Shown here: one piece after another, positions 44,367 through 53,166 of the stretch
Numbering within the stretch: position 1 is the stretch's first letter
Layout: each line of letters opens with the position of its first letter
Notes under the pieces: generated by a model
Told to the model about the DNA's origin: nothing
The model's input: only the letters and a program-made list of their open reading frames with translations
The model's database searches: none
NCBI GenBank assembly: GCA_905182355.1
Contig: CAJJBH010000035.1
Span: 1-64,000 of the forward strand
Direction of reading: 5' to 3'
Length of the DNA: 64,000 nt
Source of the DNA: an uncultured Paracoccaceae bacterium
GTDB lineage: Bacteria; Pseudomonadota; Alphaproteobacteria; Rhodobacterales; Rhodobacteraceae
Position numbers and translations under genes: made by a program

Positions 44367-44762
44367 TTAGAACAACATTAATACTGCGCCGATAACGGTG
44401 CACCCCAATGTTGCGTAGCCGCCATCGATTAACGTCAATAGGCGCGGTTTGCCACCAAACCCATAAAAGGTTGCGATCCAAGGTGTGACCAAGAATAGAC
44501 CAACGCCAAAACCAGAAACCGCACCTTTGCCGAACGTATCGATGCCGCTGAGTGCAAAAACATGGCGCATCATACCAGCGACCAACACTGCGGCGATGAA
44601 GCTGGTAATGTAGGGTATTAGGTCCGATCGGTTTGAAGGCTGCCCATTTTCGCCCAAGACCACTCCAGATGCCGCCATCCAGGGTTTCGCCAGTGCCATG
44701 TACCACACAGACCCAAATGCAAAGTTCGCGATAGCCGCTAAAAGTACGCCAAAAAATGCCAT
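44367..44762 (-). CDS. DUF1761-family membrane protein
   Basis: A 131-residue protein with four predicted membrane helices: FFGVLLAAIANFAFGSVWYM at the start, then ITSFIAAVLVAGMMRHVFAL, GAVSGFGVGLFLVTPWIATF and LGCTVIGAVLMLF. The ANFAFGSVWYMALAKPWM start is typical of DUF1761. Function unknown; an inner-membrane location is expected. The stop is adjacent to the plus-strand hairpin described before. Confidence 0.8.
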   Translation of the reverse strand: MAFFGVLLAAIANFAFGSVWYMALAKPWMAASGVVLGENGQPSNRSDLIPYITSFIAAVLVAGMMRHVFALSGIDTFGKGAVSGFGVGLFLVTPWIATFYGFGGKPRLLTLIDGGYATLGCTVIGAVLMLF

Positions 44763-44819
44763 TGTTGTCCCTCATTTTTGTTATTGTGACGCGAGGGTGC
44801 CTTAAATTTATCAATTTAC

Positions 44820-45239
44820 CTAGTCAGAAATTCCAGCAAGCTGACAAACGATATTCCACTCAGCGTCACTAACCGGTTGTACCGACAACCTAGAGTTCCG
44901 AACCAAGATCATGTCATCTAAACGTCCATCGGCCTTGATTATTTCAAGGGTTATGGGCGATTTGACTGGCTTCACCGCTCGAATATCTACGCAATCCCAT
45001 CGATCGTCGTTTATTGTGCTGTCAGAATGTGCCTCGGCGACAACGGTGACGATCCCAACAACAGCTTTTTCAGATTGCGAGTGATAGAAGAAACCAAGGT
45101 CGCCAACTTTCATTTTACGCATGAAATTCCGGGCTTGGTAGTTGCGCACGCCGTCCCATTCTTCACCTTGCGCGCCCTTTGCAACTTGATCATCCCAACT
45201 CCAAGTTGTGGGTTCAGATTTGAAAAGCCAATACGCCAT
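44820..45239 (-). CDS. EVE-domain protein
   Basis: A 139-residue protein of the EVE (PUA-like) superfamily, which binds modified bases in RNA or DNA. Signatures: AYWLFKSEPTTWSWDDQVAK at the start, GVRNYQARNFMRKMKVGDLG, FFYHSQSEKAVVGIVTVVAE and VRNSRLSVQPVSDAEW near the end. This matches the YTHDC1/thymocyte nuclear protein 1-like bacterial group. It overlaps the YciI-family gene by one base, so they are co-translated with gpsA and tsaD. Confidence 0.9.
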   Translation of the reverse strand: MAYWLFKSEPTTWSWDDQVAKGAQGEEWDGVRNYQARNFMRKMKVGDLGFFYHSQSEKAVVGIVTVVAEAHSDSTINDDRWDCVDIRAVKPVKSPITLEIIKADGRLDDMILVRNSRLSVQPVSDAEWNIVCQLAGISD

Positions 45240-45511
45240 TAACCGATGACCCTATTCCACGGAATCAATGAAACCTCGCGGAATAATCCAGCGATTGCGT
45301 AGGGATCATTTGTCGCCCACTCATGCGCAGCCTCGAAATTTGGAACATCTAGGATAATAAGAGATCCACACATTTCACCAGCGTCATCTAAGAATGGTCC
45401 AGCCTGTTGCACCACATTGCTACTTTTTAGATACGCAACATGCGCGTCGCGGTTTGCTTTTCGCACTTCAAGTGCGCCGTTTTTGTCGAAGGCCATCAGT
45501 GCAACAAGCAT
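45239..45511 (-). CDS. YciI-family protein
   Basis: A 90-residue ferredoxin-like-fold protein. Typical features are the start MLVALMAFDKNGALEVRKAN, the segment AHVAYLKSSNVVQQAGPFLD with its conserved His, and FEAAHEWATNDPYAIAGLFR containing the WxxxDP-like motif. YciI proteins are thought to be small enzymes with a His-Asp pair; the role of this group is unknown. It sits in the common order tsaD-gpsA-yciI-EVE. Confidence 0.88.
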   Translation of the reverse strand: MLVALMAFDKNGALEVRKANRDAHVAYLKSSNVVQQAGPFLDDAGEMCGSLIILDVPNFEAAHEWATNDPYAIAGLFREVSLIPWNRVIG

Positions 45512-45512
45512 T

Positions 45513-46475
45513 TTATTCTTCCTTTAGTGGACGTGAGAGTAGATGTTCAATTTCGATGCTTACAGTGGATTTTCCGCCCGCTATCGCGGCGATGCTTAGG
45601 GTAATCGGCATGTCTAGTTGATGTGTTTGAGACAATGACTGAACCGCAAGGGAGGTGGCAGCACCTTCAACGGTTGTAGCCGAATCGAATTGTTCACCAG
45701 CTCCCAAAGCAAGGCCATACCTGTAATTGCGCGACGACGCTGAGGTACAGGTTAGCGCCAAATCACCAAAGCCTGATAGTCCAGCCAATGTCTGAGGGTG
45801 CGCACCAAAATGCATAGCGAAGCGGTTCATCTCAGCAAACCCGCGTGTCATCAATGCAGCGCGCGCGCTCTCGCCCAACCCAGCCCCCATAACAGCCCCA
45901 CACGCAATTGCGATTACGTTTTTTAACGCTCCGCCCAATTGCGCACCGACAATGTCAGTCGTTCGGTAGAGGCGTAGGGCTGGCGTTGATAACTGCGATT
46001 GCAACGCAGTACATAAAGCTTCATCAGCGCACGCTATGCTAAGTGCTGTGGGCATCCCACGTGCGATATCGACCGCAAAGCTAGGGCCAGTTAATACAGC
46101 TGCCAAAGCGGTCGGAACCTTCGTAATAATAAGATCAATAGGCCCGCTGCTTGTTGCACGATCGATTCCCTTACAGCATGCGACCAATTTCTTTCCGGCA
46201 AGTATTTGGGCGTTTTCGTCCAAAAATCCGCCCAGCAATTGCATAGGTACGGCTACTAAAATGACTTTGCTTTTTGTAGCCTCGCCTATCGAAGAAGAAA
46301 TTTTAAGGTCTTTGGGGAATGGCGCATTTGGCAGCCGTCGTTTGTTTATGCGATCAGATTGCATTTCAGCTGCGTGTTCAGCGTTCCTTGCCCACAAAGT
46401 CACGGCGGTTTTTTGAGCTAATGCAATTGCTAAACTAGTGCCAAAAGCGCCCGCTCCAAGAATAGAAATAGTCAT
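45513..46475 (-). CDS. gpsA: NAD(P)+-dependent glycerol-3-phosphate dehydrogenase
   Basis: Reduces dihydroxyacetone phosphate to sn-glycerol 3-phosphate for phospholipid synthesis. The 320-residue protein has the Rossmann motif [16 protein letters not shown], the [18 protein letters not shown] segment, [20 protein letters not shown], catalytic Lys in [13 protein letters not shown], and the C-terminal helical domain with [20 protein letters not shown]. Its start overlaps the tsaD stop (ATGA), a standard arrangement in this family of bacteria. Confidence 0.95.
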   Translation of the reverse strand: MTISILGAGAFGTSLAIALAQKTAVTLWARNAEHAAEMQSDRINKRRLPNAPFPKDLKISSSIGEATKSKVILVAVPMQLLGGFLDENAQILAGKKLVACCKGIDRATSSGPIDLIITKVPTALAAVLTGPSFAVDIARGMPTALSIACADEALCTALQSQLSTPALRLYRTTDIVGAQLGGALKNVIAIACGAVMGAGLGESARAALMTRGFAEMNRFAMHFGAHPQTLAGLSGFGDLALTCTSASSRNYRYGLALGAGEQFDSATTVEGAATSLAVQSLSQTHQLDMPITLSIAAIAGGKSTVSIEIEHLLSRPLKEE

Positions 46476-47581
46476 GCTTTGGCCCCTTTTTTTCCATGCC
46501 CTAACATTGTTGGACTTGAAGTATCTAACGGCATCCGTGGCTTGGCTGAAAGGCCCATATCGTCAGGTTCACGGTAGGGCATTTGGGCCAACCCAGCGTA
46601 GGCAATCATGGCTGCATTGTCGGTGCACAGCGCCAAGGGTGGTGCGGTAAACTCGACATCAAACTCTGCACAAACTTGCTTTAGCGCAGTGCGGATCGCC
46701 ATATTAGCAGCGACACCACCTGCAACGCAAAGTGTCGGATGTTGCGGTAATAGCTTTAAATATTCGCGTAAAGCCCGACGGCTTTTTTCTGCCAGAACGT
46801 CAGAGACAGCCGCTTGAAAACTTGCGGCTAGGTCGGCCTGATCTTGGGGGGTTAGACCTTGGCTTTCAGCGATCACTTCGTCACGGGTGCGCAGTGTCGC
46901 AGTTTTTAAACCAGAAAAAGACATGTCGCATCCGGCTCTGTCCAATAGGGGGCGTGGTAATTTAAATCGTTTTGGGTCGCCATCATAAGCGCGTTTTTCG
47001 ATTGCGGGTCCACCCGGTTGATCAAGACTGATTAACCGCGCAACCTTATCAAACGCCTCGCCGGGCGCGTCGTCGATCGTACCGCCAAGTCGGTGAAAAG
47101 TTAGAGCGTCTTGAGCGATCAAGAATTGGCAATGACCGCCAGAGACCAGCAACATTAAGTAAGGGAACGAAACGTTACCGGTTAGGCGTGGTGTTAATGC
47201 GTGGCCGGCCAAATGATTGACGCCATACAGTGGTTTGCCAGTTGCTGCTGCAAGCGCTTTGGCAAGCATGACGCCAGACACAACGCCACCTATTAGACCT
47301 GGGCCTGCTGTCACAGCAATTGCGTCGATTTGGTCCATTCTTAGCTGCGCATATGCGAGCGCTTGGCCGACGCTGACATCTAGTTTTTCAACATGCGCAC
47401 GGGCTGCAATTTCAGGCACAACGCCCCCGAAGGCAGAATGCAGTTCTGTTTGTCCGACAACGATGGATGATAATACTTCTGCAGACCCGCCAGCATAGCC
47501 ACAGACCACGGCCGCTGCGGTGTCATCACAACTGCTTTCAATGCCCAGAATGTTAAGTTTTTCAGACAACTGAAGCTCCAT
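46472..47581 (-). CDS. tsaD: tRNA threonylcarbamoyltransferase subunit TsaD
   Basis: Transfers threonylcarbamoyl to A37 of ANN-decoding tRNAs together with TsaB and TsaE. The 369 residues carry the ASKHA signature [18 protein letters not shown], the metal-binding His pair in [18 protein letters not shown], the ATP-binding [10 protein letters not shown], and the end region [20 protein letters not shown]. The start is [11 protein letters not shown] or the Met-less short form a few codons in; the track start is kept. It is divergent from hemD with 36 bp between them, as in many Rhodobacterales. Confidence 0.95.
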   Translation of the reverse strand: MELQLSEKLNILGIESSCDDTAAAVVCGYAGGSAEVLSSIVVGQTELHSAFGGVVPEIAARAHVEKLDVSVGQALAYAQLRMDQIDAIAVTAGPGLIGGVVSGVMLAKALAAATGKPLYGVNHLAGHALTPRLTGNVSFPYLMLLVSGGHCQFLIAQDALTFHRLGGTIDDAPGEAFDKVARLISLDQPGGPAIEKRAYDGDPKRFKLPRPLLDRAGCDMSFSGLKTATLRTRDEVIAESQGLTPQDQADLAASFQAAVSDVLAEKSRRALREYLKLLPQHPTLCVAGGVAANMAIRTALKQVCAEFDVEFTAPPLALCTDNAAMIAYAGLAQMPYREPDDMGLSAKPRMPLDTSSPTMLGHGKKGAKA

Positions 47582-47617
47582 TGCGCCGACCTAAAGCTCA
47601 AGGTAACATTCTAAGCT

Positions 47618-48334
47618 GTGGCGAACAATGCAAAGCACCCGCAGATCAATCTGCTTTTGACTCGGCCAATGGCCGCTTCCCACGCGTTTTGGGAGGCCTT
47701 GAAGTTTGAAACGCGCCAATTGCTTCTTCCAATTGTTAGCCCTTTGATCAAAATAATCCCACTAACTGGGAATTTTGAAATTTCAGGTTCGGTTATTTTC
47801 TCATCGGTAAATGGGGTTCTCAACGGTCCAGCGGGTGATGGGCGCATTGCGTATTGTGTGGGTGCGATGACAACGCAGGCTGCGTTAACCGCAGGATGGT
47901 CCGCGATCCAAGCAGGAGAGACGGCCAATCAGCTTGTCTCAAATCTTTTGAACCGAAATGTGGACGTGTCATTAACGCATCTTTCTGGGTTTCATACCCG
48001 TGGAAATATTGCAGAAATATTGTCTGCAGCAGGGGTGAATACAAAGCGTATTGTGGTCTACGATCAGGAAAACTGCGCGCTTACGTCTCAGGCCACTGAG
48101 GCGCTGACCGTAAATTTCCCCTTGTTGGTACCACTGTTTTCCCCTCGAACTGCACATAATTTTGCGGGTCAACACAATGGGCAAGCGGGGCTGCACATCA
48201 TTGCTCTAAGTCAGGACGTTGCGGACCAAGTCAGCGACCTAACGTTGGAGACGTTAACTCTGCTAGACCATCCAACGCGTTTGGCTATGATTGATAAGAC
48301 TCAAAAGGTCGCATCTGCCCTGACCTTGGGTTGA
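47618..48334 (+). CDS. hemD: Uroporphyrinogen-III synthase HemD, GTG start
   Basis: Cyclises hydroxymethylbilane to uroporphyrinogen III, the branch point to haem, sirohaem and bacteriochlorophyll. This family is poorly conserved; the call rests on the start LLLTRPMAASHAFWEALKFE, the region VGAMTTQAALTAGWSAIQAG, the PLFSPRTAHNFAGQ motif (typical FFSPRSA) and the downstream mic60-like and hemY genes. At 238 residues it is normal. The GTG at 47618 is the only start close enough upstream. hemC is not adjacent in the window. Confidence 0.85.
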   Translation: MANNAKHPQINLLLTRPMAASHAFWEALKFETRQLLLPIVSPLIKIIPLTGNFEISGSVIFSSVNGVLNGPAGDGRIAYCVGAMTTQAALTAGWSAIQAGETANQLVSNLLNRNVDVSLTHLSGFHTRGNIAEILSAAGVNTKRIVVYDQENCALTSQATEALTVNFPLLVPLFSPRTAHNFAGQHNGQAGLHIIALSQDVADQVSDLTLETLTLLDHPTRLAMIDKTQKVASALTLG

Positions 48335-48406
48335 GGGGCGGCCAGCGCCCGCGTAAAGTAAAGTAAGTTGTTTCAAATGTTCCGAAAGATTCGGGAAGGT
48401 TGTATT

Positions 48407-49513
48407 ATGGCTAAGAAAAAGAAACCTGTCGAAACCATTGATGTGGTCGAAATCCAAGAGCCTGTGATTGAAGAAATTTCAGTCATGGATGAGGTCGAAG
48501 TCGACATCGCAGATGATTTTGCTGAACCAGACGTAATCGATCGAGAAGTTATCGCGGACGAGGTCGAAACCACAACAGAAGAATTGCCGGAAAAATCACC
48601 CAAATCTGGCGTCTTGCCATTGATTTTTGGTGGTGTTGTTGCCGCAATTATAGGTTTTTCTGCCGCCCGCTCGAACGTGGTCGACAACTTTTTGCCGCCC
48701 TCTTGGCGCATGAACGCAGGTGAGGTTGCCCTACAAGATCAGATCACTTCTGCGCAGTCACAAATTGACTCGTTGAATGAAAAGCTATTGGCTGTTTCGT
48801 CTGGGTTAGCGGATATGCCAACGCCTGATGACAGTCTGAATGCACAAATCAATGAATTAACAGAGCGTATGAGCGTTGTTGAGAAACGCCCAATAGCCGC
48901 CAGTACCAGTAGTTCAGATGTTAGCGGTGATTTTGCGGCTTTACGTGCAACTGCGGAAGAGCAACAGGCTGAAATTGACGCCTTATTGGCTGATGCACGT
49001 ATCGAAAAGCAGACCGCAAATGATGCGGCTAGCAGTACGCTTGCCCGTGCTGCTGCTACGCGAATTGTTACTGCGATTGAAAGTGGTGCACCTTTCGCGG
49101 GTGCCGTTAGTGATCTTGAGGCGACAGGCACAAACGATATCCCAGAAGTTTTGCGCAATGTCGCTACCGATGGTGTCATAACGCTTGCTAAGCTTCAGAA
49201 TGGGTTCCCTGATGCGTCCCGCGCGGCGTTGGCAGCTAGCCCCGTGGACACAGCTGGCGGCTTAGGTGGCTTTTTAAAACGCCAACTTGGCGCACGTTCG
49301 GTTGCACCGCGTGAGGGGACCGATCCCGACGCAATTTTGTCACGTGTTGAGGGCGCCGTTCGGGAAGGTCGTCTTACCGATGCTTTGGCCGAGGTCGAAA
49401 CCCTGCCTCAAGACTCCAAATCCGCCATGTCAGGCTGGATAGAAACTGCCAAAACCCGTTTGGCAGTTACATCTGCATCGCAGGCGTTAATGCAACGTCT
49501 CGTCGCGAACTAA
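48407..49513 (+). CDS. Alphaproteobacterial mitofilin/Mic60-like protein (COG4223)
   Basis: A 368-residue inner-membrane protein. The start at 48407 (MAKKKKPVETIDVV) follows GGAAGG. After an acidic, disordered 75-residue N-terminus there is one membrane helix (GVLPLIFGGVVAAIIGFSAA), then a long coiled coil in the periplasm (ALQDQITSAQSQIDSLNEKL, MSVVEKR, EEQQAEIDALLADARI), and a conserved mitofilin-like end (LSRVEGAVREGRLTDALAEV, ETLPQDSKSAMSGWIETAKT). The Rhodobacter homologue, Orf52, is the bacterial relative of mitochondrial Mic60 and shapes intracytoplasmic membranes. It lies between hemD and hemY as there. Confidence 0.87.
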   Translation: MAKKKKPVETIDVVEIQEPVIEEISVMDEVEVDIADDFAEPDVIDREVIADEVETTTEELPEKSPKSGVLPLIFGGVVAAIIGFSAARSNVVDNFLPPSWRMNAGEVALQDQITSAQSQIDSLNEKLLAVSSGLADMPTPDDSLNAQINELTERMSVVEKRPIAASTSSSDVSGDFAALRATAEEQQAEIDALLADARIEKQTANDAASSTLARAAATRIVTAIESGAPFAGAVSDLEATGTNDIPEVLRNVATDGVITLAKLQNGFPDASRAALAASPVDTAGGLGGFLKRQLGARSVAPREGTDPDAILSRVEGAVREGRLTDALAEVETLPQDSKSAMSGWIETAKTRLAVTSASQALMQRLVAN

Positions 49514-49522
49514 GGAAATAGT

Positions 49523-50977
49523 ATGCTTTGGTCACTCATTAAAATTATCCTTTTCGTTTGTGTTGTTGCGGCCGCCGCGTTGGGCGCTGGTGCCTTGTTA
49601 GAGACAGATGGTGGTCTGCGTATTGAGTTTGCGGGAACCGAATTTTCGCTCGGACCGCTTCAGGCTGTCGTAGCGCTTATATTGCTGGTTTTAGCAGTTT
49701 GGATATTCCTAAAACTTGTGGGCCTGTTGGTCGCGATTTGGAAGTTTCTTAACGGAGCTGAAACAGCACTTTCACGGCACTTTGAACGTAATCGCGAAGC
49801 CAAAGGTTATGACGCTTTGGCCGAAGGTATGATGGCGCTTGCCTCTGGCGAAGGTCGTACAGCTATGGCTAAGGCGGCCAAGGCTGAAAGATATTTGAAC
49901 AAACCTGGGCTGACGAACCTGCTGACTGCACAGGCTGCTGAATTGGCTGGCGATCACAAGAAGGCCGAAGAAACCTATCGCAAGCTGGTCGCTGATGACG
50001 CTACACGATTTGTTGGCGTGCGTGGGATTATGAAGCAAAAATTGGCGAATGGTGATACAGGCACTGCTCTTAAATTGGCAAAGAAAGCGTTCGAACTGAA
50101 GCCCAAACATGAGGACACGCAAGACGTCCTGCTTAAGCTTCAAGCGCAATCTGCTGATTGGACTGGAGCGCGTGAAACTTTGAATGCAAAGCTCAGGCAC
50201 GGTAATCTGCCACGCGACGTACACAAACGCCGCGACGCCGTCTTGGCCCTCTCAGAAGCACGAAAAGTATTCGATGCGGATCAAACGATTGAAGCACGCG
50301 AAGCCGCGATAGAAGCAAATCGCTTGTCGCCAGATTTAATCCCAGCAGCCGTGATGGCGGCACATGGATATGTCGAACAGGATCAAAAACGGTATGCGAC
50401 CCGGGTGATCAAGAAGGCGTGGGATGTGTCACCTCATCCTGATCTTGCTGCGGCCTATGCTGCGATTGAGCCTGATGAAGAAGCCAAGGCGCGATTGAAG
50501 CGGTTCATATGGTTGACGAAAGGGCAAGCCAAGCACGCTGAATCCAGAATGCTGATGGCAGAATTGCATATGGCGAACGAGGACTTTCCAGGGGCGCGTC
50601 GCGCCCTTGGTGATCTGTTCGAAACTGACCCAACGGCACGCTCTGCCACATTGATGGCGGCAATTGAACGAGGTGAAGGGGCTGGAGACACTGTTGTTAA
50701 AGGTTGGCTGACACGTGCGCTTTCCTTGCCGCGTGGTCCACAATGGATCTGTGACAACTGCCAGCACATCCATGCTGAATGGGCCCCAATGTGCGACAAT
50801 TGTGACAGCTTTGATACGCTATCTTGGAAGTCACCGCCACAATCCGAAGTTGCGATGCCAAGCGGTTTGCAGATGCTGCCGTTAATCGTAGGTTCAGGAC
50901 GCGAGAATAGCACTGATGTAGTAATTATCGAAGATGCTGAGATTGTTGAGGATGAGGTGAAACCTGCGGACAAATGA
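49523..50977 (+). CDS. hemY: HemY-like tetratricopeptide protein with C-terminal zinc ribbon
   Basis: A 484-residue membrane-anchored protein. Two hydrophobic segments near the start (IKIILFVCVVAAAALGAGAL, LQAVVALILLVLAVWIFLKL) form the HemY_N domain. TPR-like helices follow (LTNLLTAQAAELAGDHKKAE, LKLQAQSADWTGARETLNAK). Near the end, WICDNCQHIHAEWAPMCDNC is a four-Cys rubredoxin/zinc-ribbon-like motif common in this clade. This HemY is not protoporphyrinogen oxidase; its role in haem synthesis is indirect and possibly scaffold-like. Nine bases separate it from the mic60-like gene, indicating an operon. Confidence 0.87.
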   Translation: MLWSLIKIILFVCVVAAAALGAGALLETDGGLRIEFAGTEFSLGPLQAVVALILLVLAVWIFLKLVGLLVAIWKFLNGAETALSRHFERNREAKGYDALAEGMMALASGEGRTAMAKAAKAERYLNKPGLTNLLTAQAAELAGDHKKAEETYRKLVADDATRFVGVRGIMKQKLANGDTGTALKLAKKAFELKPKHEDTQDVLLKLQAQSADWTGARETLNAKLRHGNLPRDVHKRRDAVLALSEARKVFDADQTIEAREAAIEANRLSPDLIPAAVMAAHGYVEQDQKRYATRVIKKAWDVSPHPDLAAAYAAIEPDEEAKARLKRFIWLTKGQAKHAESRMLMAELHMANEDFPGARRALGDLFETDPTARSATLMAAIERGEGAGDTVVKGWLTRALSLPRGPQWICDNCQHIHAEWAPMCDNCDSFDTLSWKSPPQSEVAMPSGLQMLPLIVGSGRENSTDVVIIEDAEIVEDEVKPADK

Positions 50978-51025
50978 TGCCGCAGGTCTATATCTTTCTA
51001 TCCTCTACCTAAGGGCTTAAAGGTT

Positions 51026-51424
51026 TTAGTAAGACAAAAGCACTAGATTATAAATCGCACTTATCGCAATCGGAATAACTGTAAAAAGGAAGCCGCCTGC
51101 ACGTGCTGGTGCATTGCTTTGTGAAAACGCCAAGGCATATCCATGGGCTAATCGGGCAATCATAAATGTAATGGCAAGCGCGCCCAGTAAATAATAATTG
51201 CCTCTTTGAAGCTCACCAATAAGCACTAATATGATAAACATAGGCGCAAATTCGGTCAGGTTGGCCTGTGCACGAATTGCACGGGTCAACGGTACATCGC
51301 CCCCATCGCCCAAGGATTGGCCAGATACCTGTCTCGCTTTGACGACCTTGACGGTGAGTATCAGCAACCAAAGAGCAAGGCCACTTGTTAACATCGTTGT
51401 AATTGGGATCGAGAGTTCGGACAT
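51026..51424 (-). CDS. MAPEG-family membrane protein
   Basis: A 132-residue protein with four predicted helices (LTSGLALWLLILTVKVVKAR, MFIILVLIGELQRGNYYLLG, ALAITFMIARLAHGYALAFS, GFLFTVIPIAISAIYNLVLL). The pattern RAIRAQANLTEFAPMFII (with AN-x-x-E) and the RxxHGY segment are hallmarks of MAPEG proteins, the membrane family of glutathione transferases and related enzymes. Substrate unknown. It is separated from ahcY, on the same strand, by 147 bp. Confidence 0.87.
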   Translation of the reverse strand: MSELSIPITTMLTSGLALWLLILTVKVVKARQVSGQSLGDGGDVPLTRAIRAQANLTEFAPMFIILVLIGELQRGNYYLLGALAITFMIARLAHGYALAFSQSNAPARAGGFLFTVIPIAISAIYNLVLLSY

Positions 51425-51518
51425 CGGTTTATTCCTATAAGTAGATGGGAGGTATCGAGGTAATTGTCTGGCGTAAGGACTTCAATAGCGGGGTTGCGGT
51501 CAATCTGTTCAATGGAAT

Positions 51519-51547
51519 ACGCCCCCGCATTACTGCGAGGGCGTTTT
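51519..51547. terminator. GC-rich hairpin downstream of ahcY
   Basis: ACGCCCCCGCA and TGCGAGGGCGT pair with one C-A mismatch around TTAC. It lies 25 bases after the ahcY stop. The T-run follows on the plus strand, so on the minus strand it is a U-poor terminator or processing signal. Confidence 0.55.
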
Positions 51548-51571
51548 GTGATTTAACCGTAATTAAGTCGC

Positions 51572-52960
51572 TTAATAGCGATAGTGCTCTGGTTTGAACG
51601 GACCATCTGGTGACACGCCAATGTAAGCGGCTTGTTCTGCGTTCAGTTTTGAAAGTTTCACACCAATGCGGTCCAAGTGCAGGCGCGCAACTTTTTCGTC
51701 CAAATGCTTTGGCAAGATGTAAACGCCAGGCTGGTATTCGTCGCCTTTTGTGAACAATTCGATTTGTGCCAGAACTTGGTTGGTGAAGGATGCAGACATA
51801 ACAAACGATGGGTGACCTGTCGCATTACCAAGGTTCAACAAACGACCTTCAGAAAGCAGGATCAAGCGATGTCCATTCGGCATCTCGATCATGTCGACCT
51901 GTTCTTTGATGTTGGTCCACTTGTGATTCTTCAATGAAGCGACTTGGATTTCGTTGTCGAAGTGACCGATGTTGCCAACGATCGCCATGTCTTTCATTTT
52001 CCGCATGTGTTCGATGCGGATCACGTCTTTGTTTCCGGTTGTCGTGATAAAGATGTCAGCTGTTTCCAGCGCATCTTCTAGCAAGACAACTTCAAATCCG
52101 TCCATTGCTGCCTGAAGGGCGCAAATTGGGTCAACTTCAGTAACTTTTACACGTGCGCCAGCGCCTGCAAGTGAAGCGGCAGAACCTTTGCCAACATCGC
52201 CGTAGCCCATGACAACCGCAACTTTACCGGCCATCATTGTGTCTGTGGCGCGACGTATGCCATCGACCAAAGATTCTTTACAGCCATATTTGTTGTCGAA
52301 TTTTGACTTGGTCACTGAGTCGTTCACATTGATCGCTGGAAATGGCAATTCGCCCTTTTTGTGCAGATCGTATAAGCGATGAACGCCTGTTGTTGTCTCT
52401 TCTGAAACGCCCTGGATGGCTTCACGTGTCTTGGTGAACCAGCCCGGTGTTTCCTTCATGCGTTTTGCAATCTGAACCTTGATCGCTTCCTCTTCTTCAG
52501 ACTGTGGAACAGCAAGAATTTCTTCGCCCGCTTCCGCACGTGCACCCAACAGGATGTATAATGTTGCGTCGCCACCATCGTCCAAAATCATATTCGCGCC
52601 TTCTGGGAACATGAAGGATTTGTCTAGATAATCCCAATGTTCTGTCAACGATTGACCTTTGATTGCAAACACAGGTGTTCCGCCAGCCGCAATTGCCGCA
52701 GCAGCGTGATCTTGGGTCGAGAAGATGTTGCAAGATGCCCAACGAACGTCAGCGCCCAGTTCGACCAGTGTTTCGATCAAAACAGCAGTTTGGATCGTCA
52801 TATGGAGAGAGCCAACGATGCGTGCACCCGTCAAAGGTTTGGTTGTCCCGAATTCTTCGCGGCAGGCCATCAGGCCAGGCATTTCAGTTTCAGCAATATC
52901 CAGCTCTTTACGGCCGAAGTCCGCAAGTGCGATGTCTTTTACGATATAGTCCTGGGCCAT
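51572..52960 (-). CDS. ahcY: Adenosylhomocysteinase
   Basis: Hydrolyses S-adenosylhomocysteine to adenosine and homocysteine, recycling the product of all methyltransferases. The 462-residue length with the bacterial insertion (about 40 residues near 150-190) is normal. Motifs: [40 protein letters not shown], substrate Lys/Asp in [21 protein letters not shown]-binding [20 protein letters not shown], and the C-terminal [16 protein letters not shown] with PFKPEHYRY. It has GAAAACC upstream rather than a strong ribosome-binding site. No S-adenosylhomocysteine riboswitch was recognised upstream. Confidence 0.97.
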   Translation of the reverse strand: MAQDYIVKDIALADFGRKELDIAETEMPGLMACREEFGTTKPLTGARIVGSLHMTIQTAVLIETLVELGADVRWASCNIFSTQDHAAAAIAAGGTPVFAIKGQSLTEHWDYLDKSFMFPEGANMILDDGGDATLYILLGARAEAGEEILAVPQSEEEEAIKVQIAKRMKETPGWFTKTREAIQGVSEETTTGVHRLYDLHKKGELPFPAINVNDSVTKSKFDNKYGCKESLVDGIRRATDTMMAGKVAVVMGYGDVGKGSAASLAGAGARVKVTEVDPICALQAAMDGFEVVLLEDALETADIFITTTGNKDVIRIEHMRKMKDMAIVGNIGHFDNEIQVASLKNHKWTNIKEQVDMIEMPNGHRLILLSEGRLLNLGNATGHPSFVMSASFTNQVLAQIELFTKGDEYQPGVYILPKHLDEKVARLHLDRIGVKLSKLNAEQAAYIGVSPDGPFKPEHYRY

Positions 52961-53166
52961 TTAGGTTTTCCTTTGAAGATATTTTTGTGTCGGATAAACG
53001 GTTCTAGCGTTAATCTCAATAGGTCTGGGCGACTAACGGAAAAGGCCTGCTAAACACAACTGTGGGTGTTCAAATTGCAACGAAACCGGTTTTAGTATGG
53101 GGCCAGCCCTAAATTTAACCCGAAAACTAATTCTTCAAAAGTGATACCGCTCAGTAAAGGGGCAAT

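Noticed and set aside
44251-44814. 187-residue minus-strand ORF
   Set aside because: It covers the DUF1761 gene in another frame; the DUF1761 frame has clear membrane helices and this one has low-complexity Trp/Arg-rich sequence.
52961-53166. S-adenosylhomocysteine riboswitch upstream of ahcY
   Set aside because: The leader shows neither the conserved SAH-riboswitch core nor a comparable set of stems by eye.
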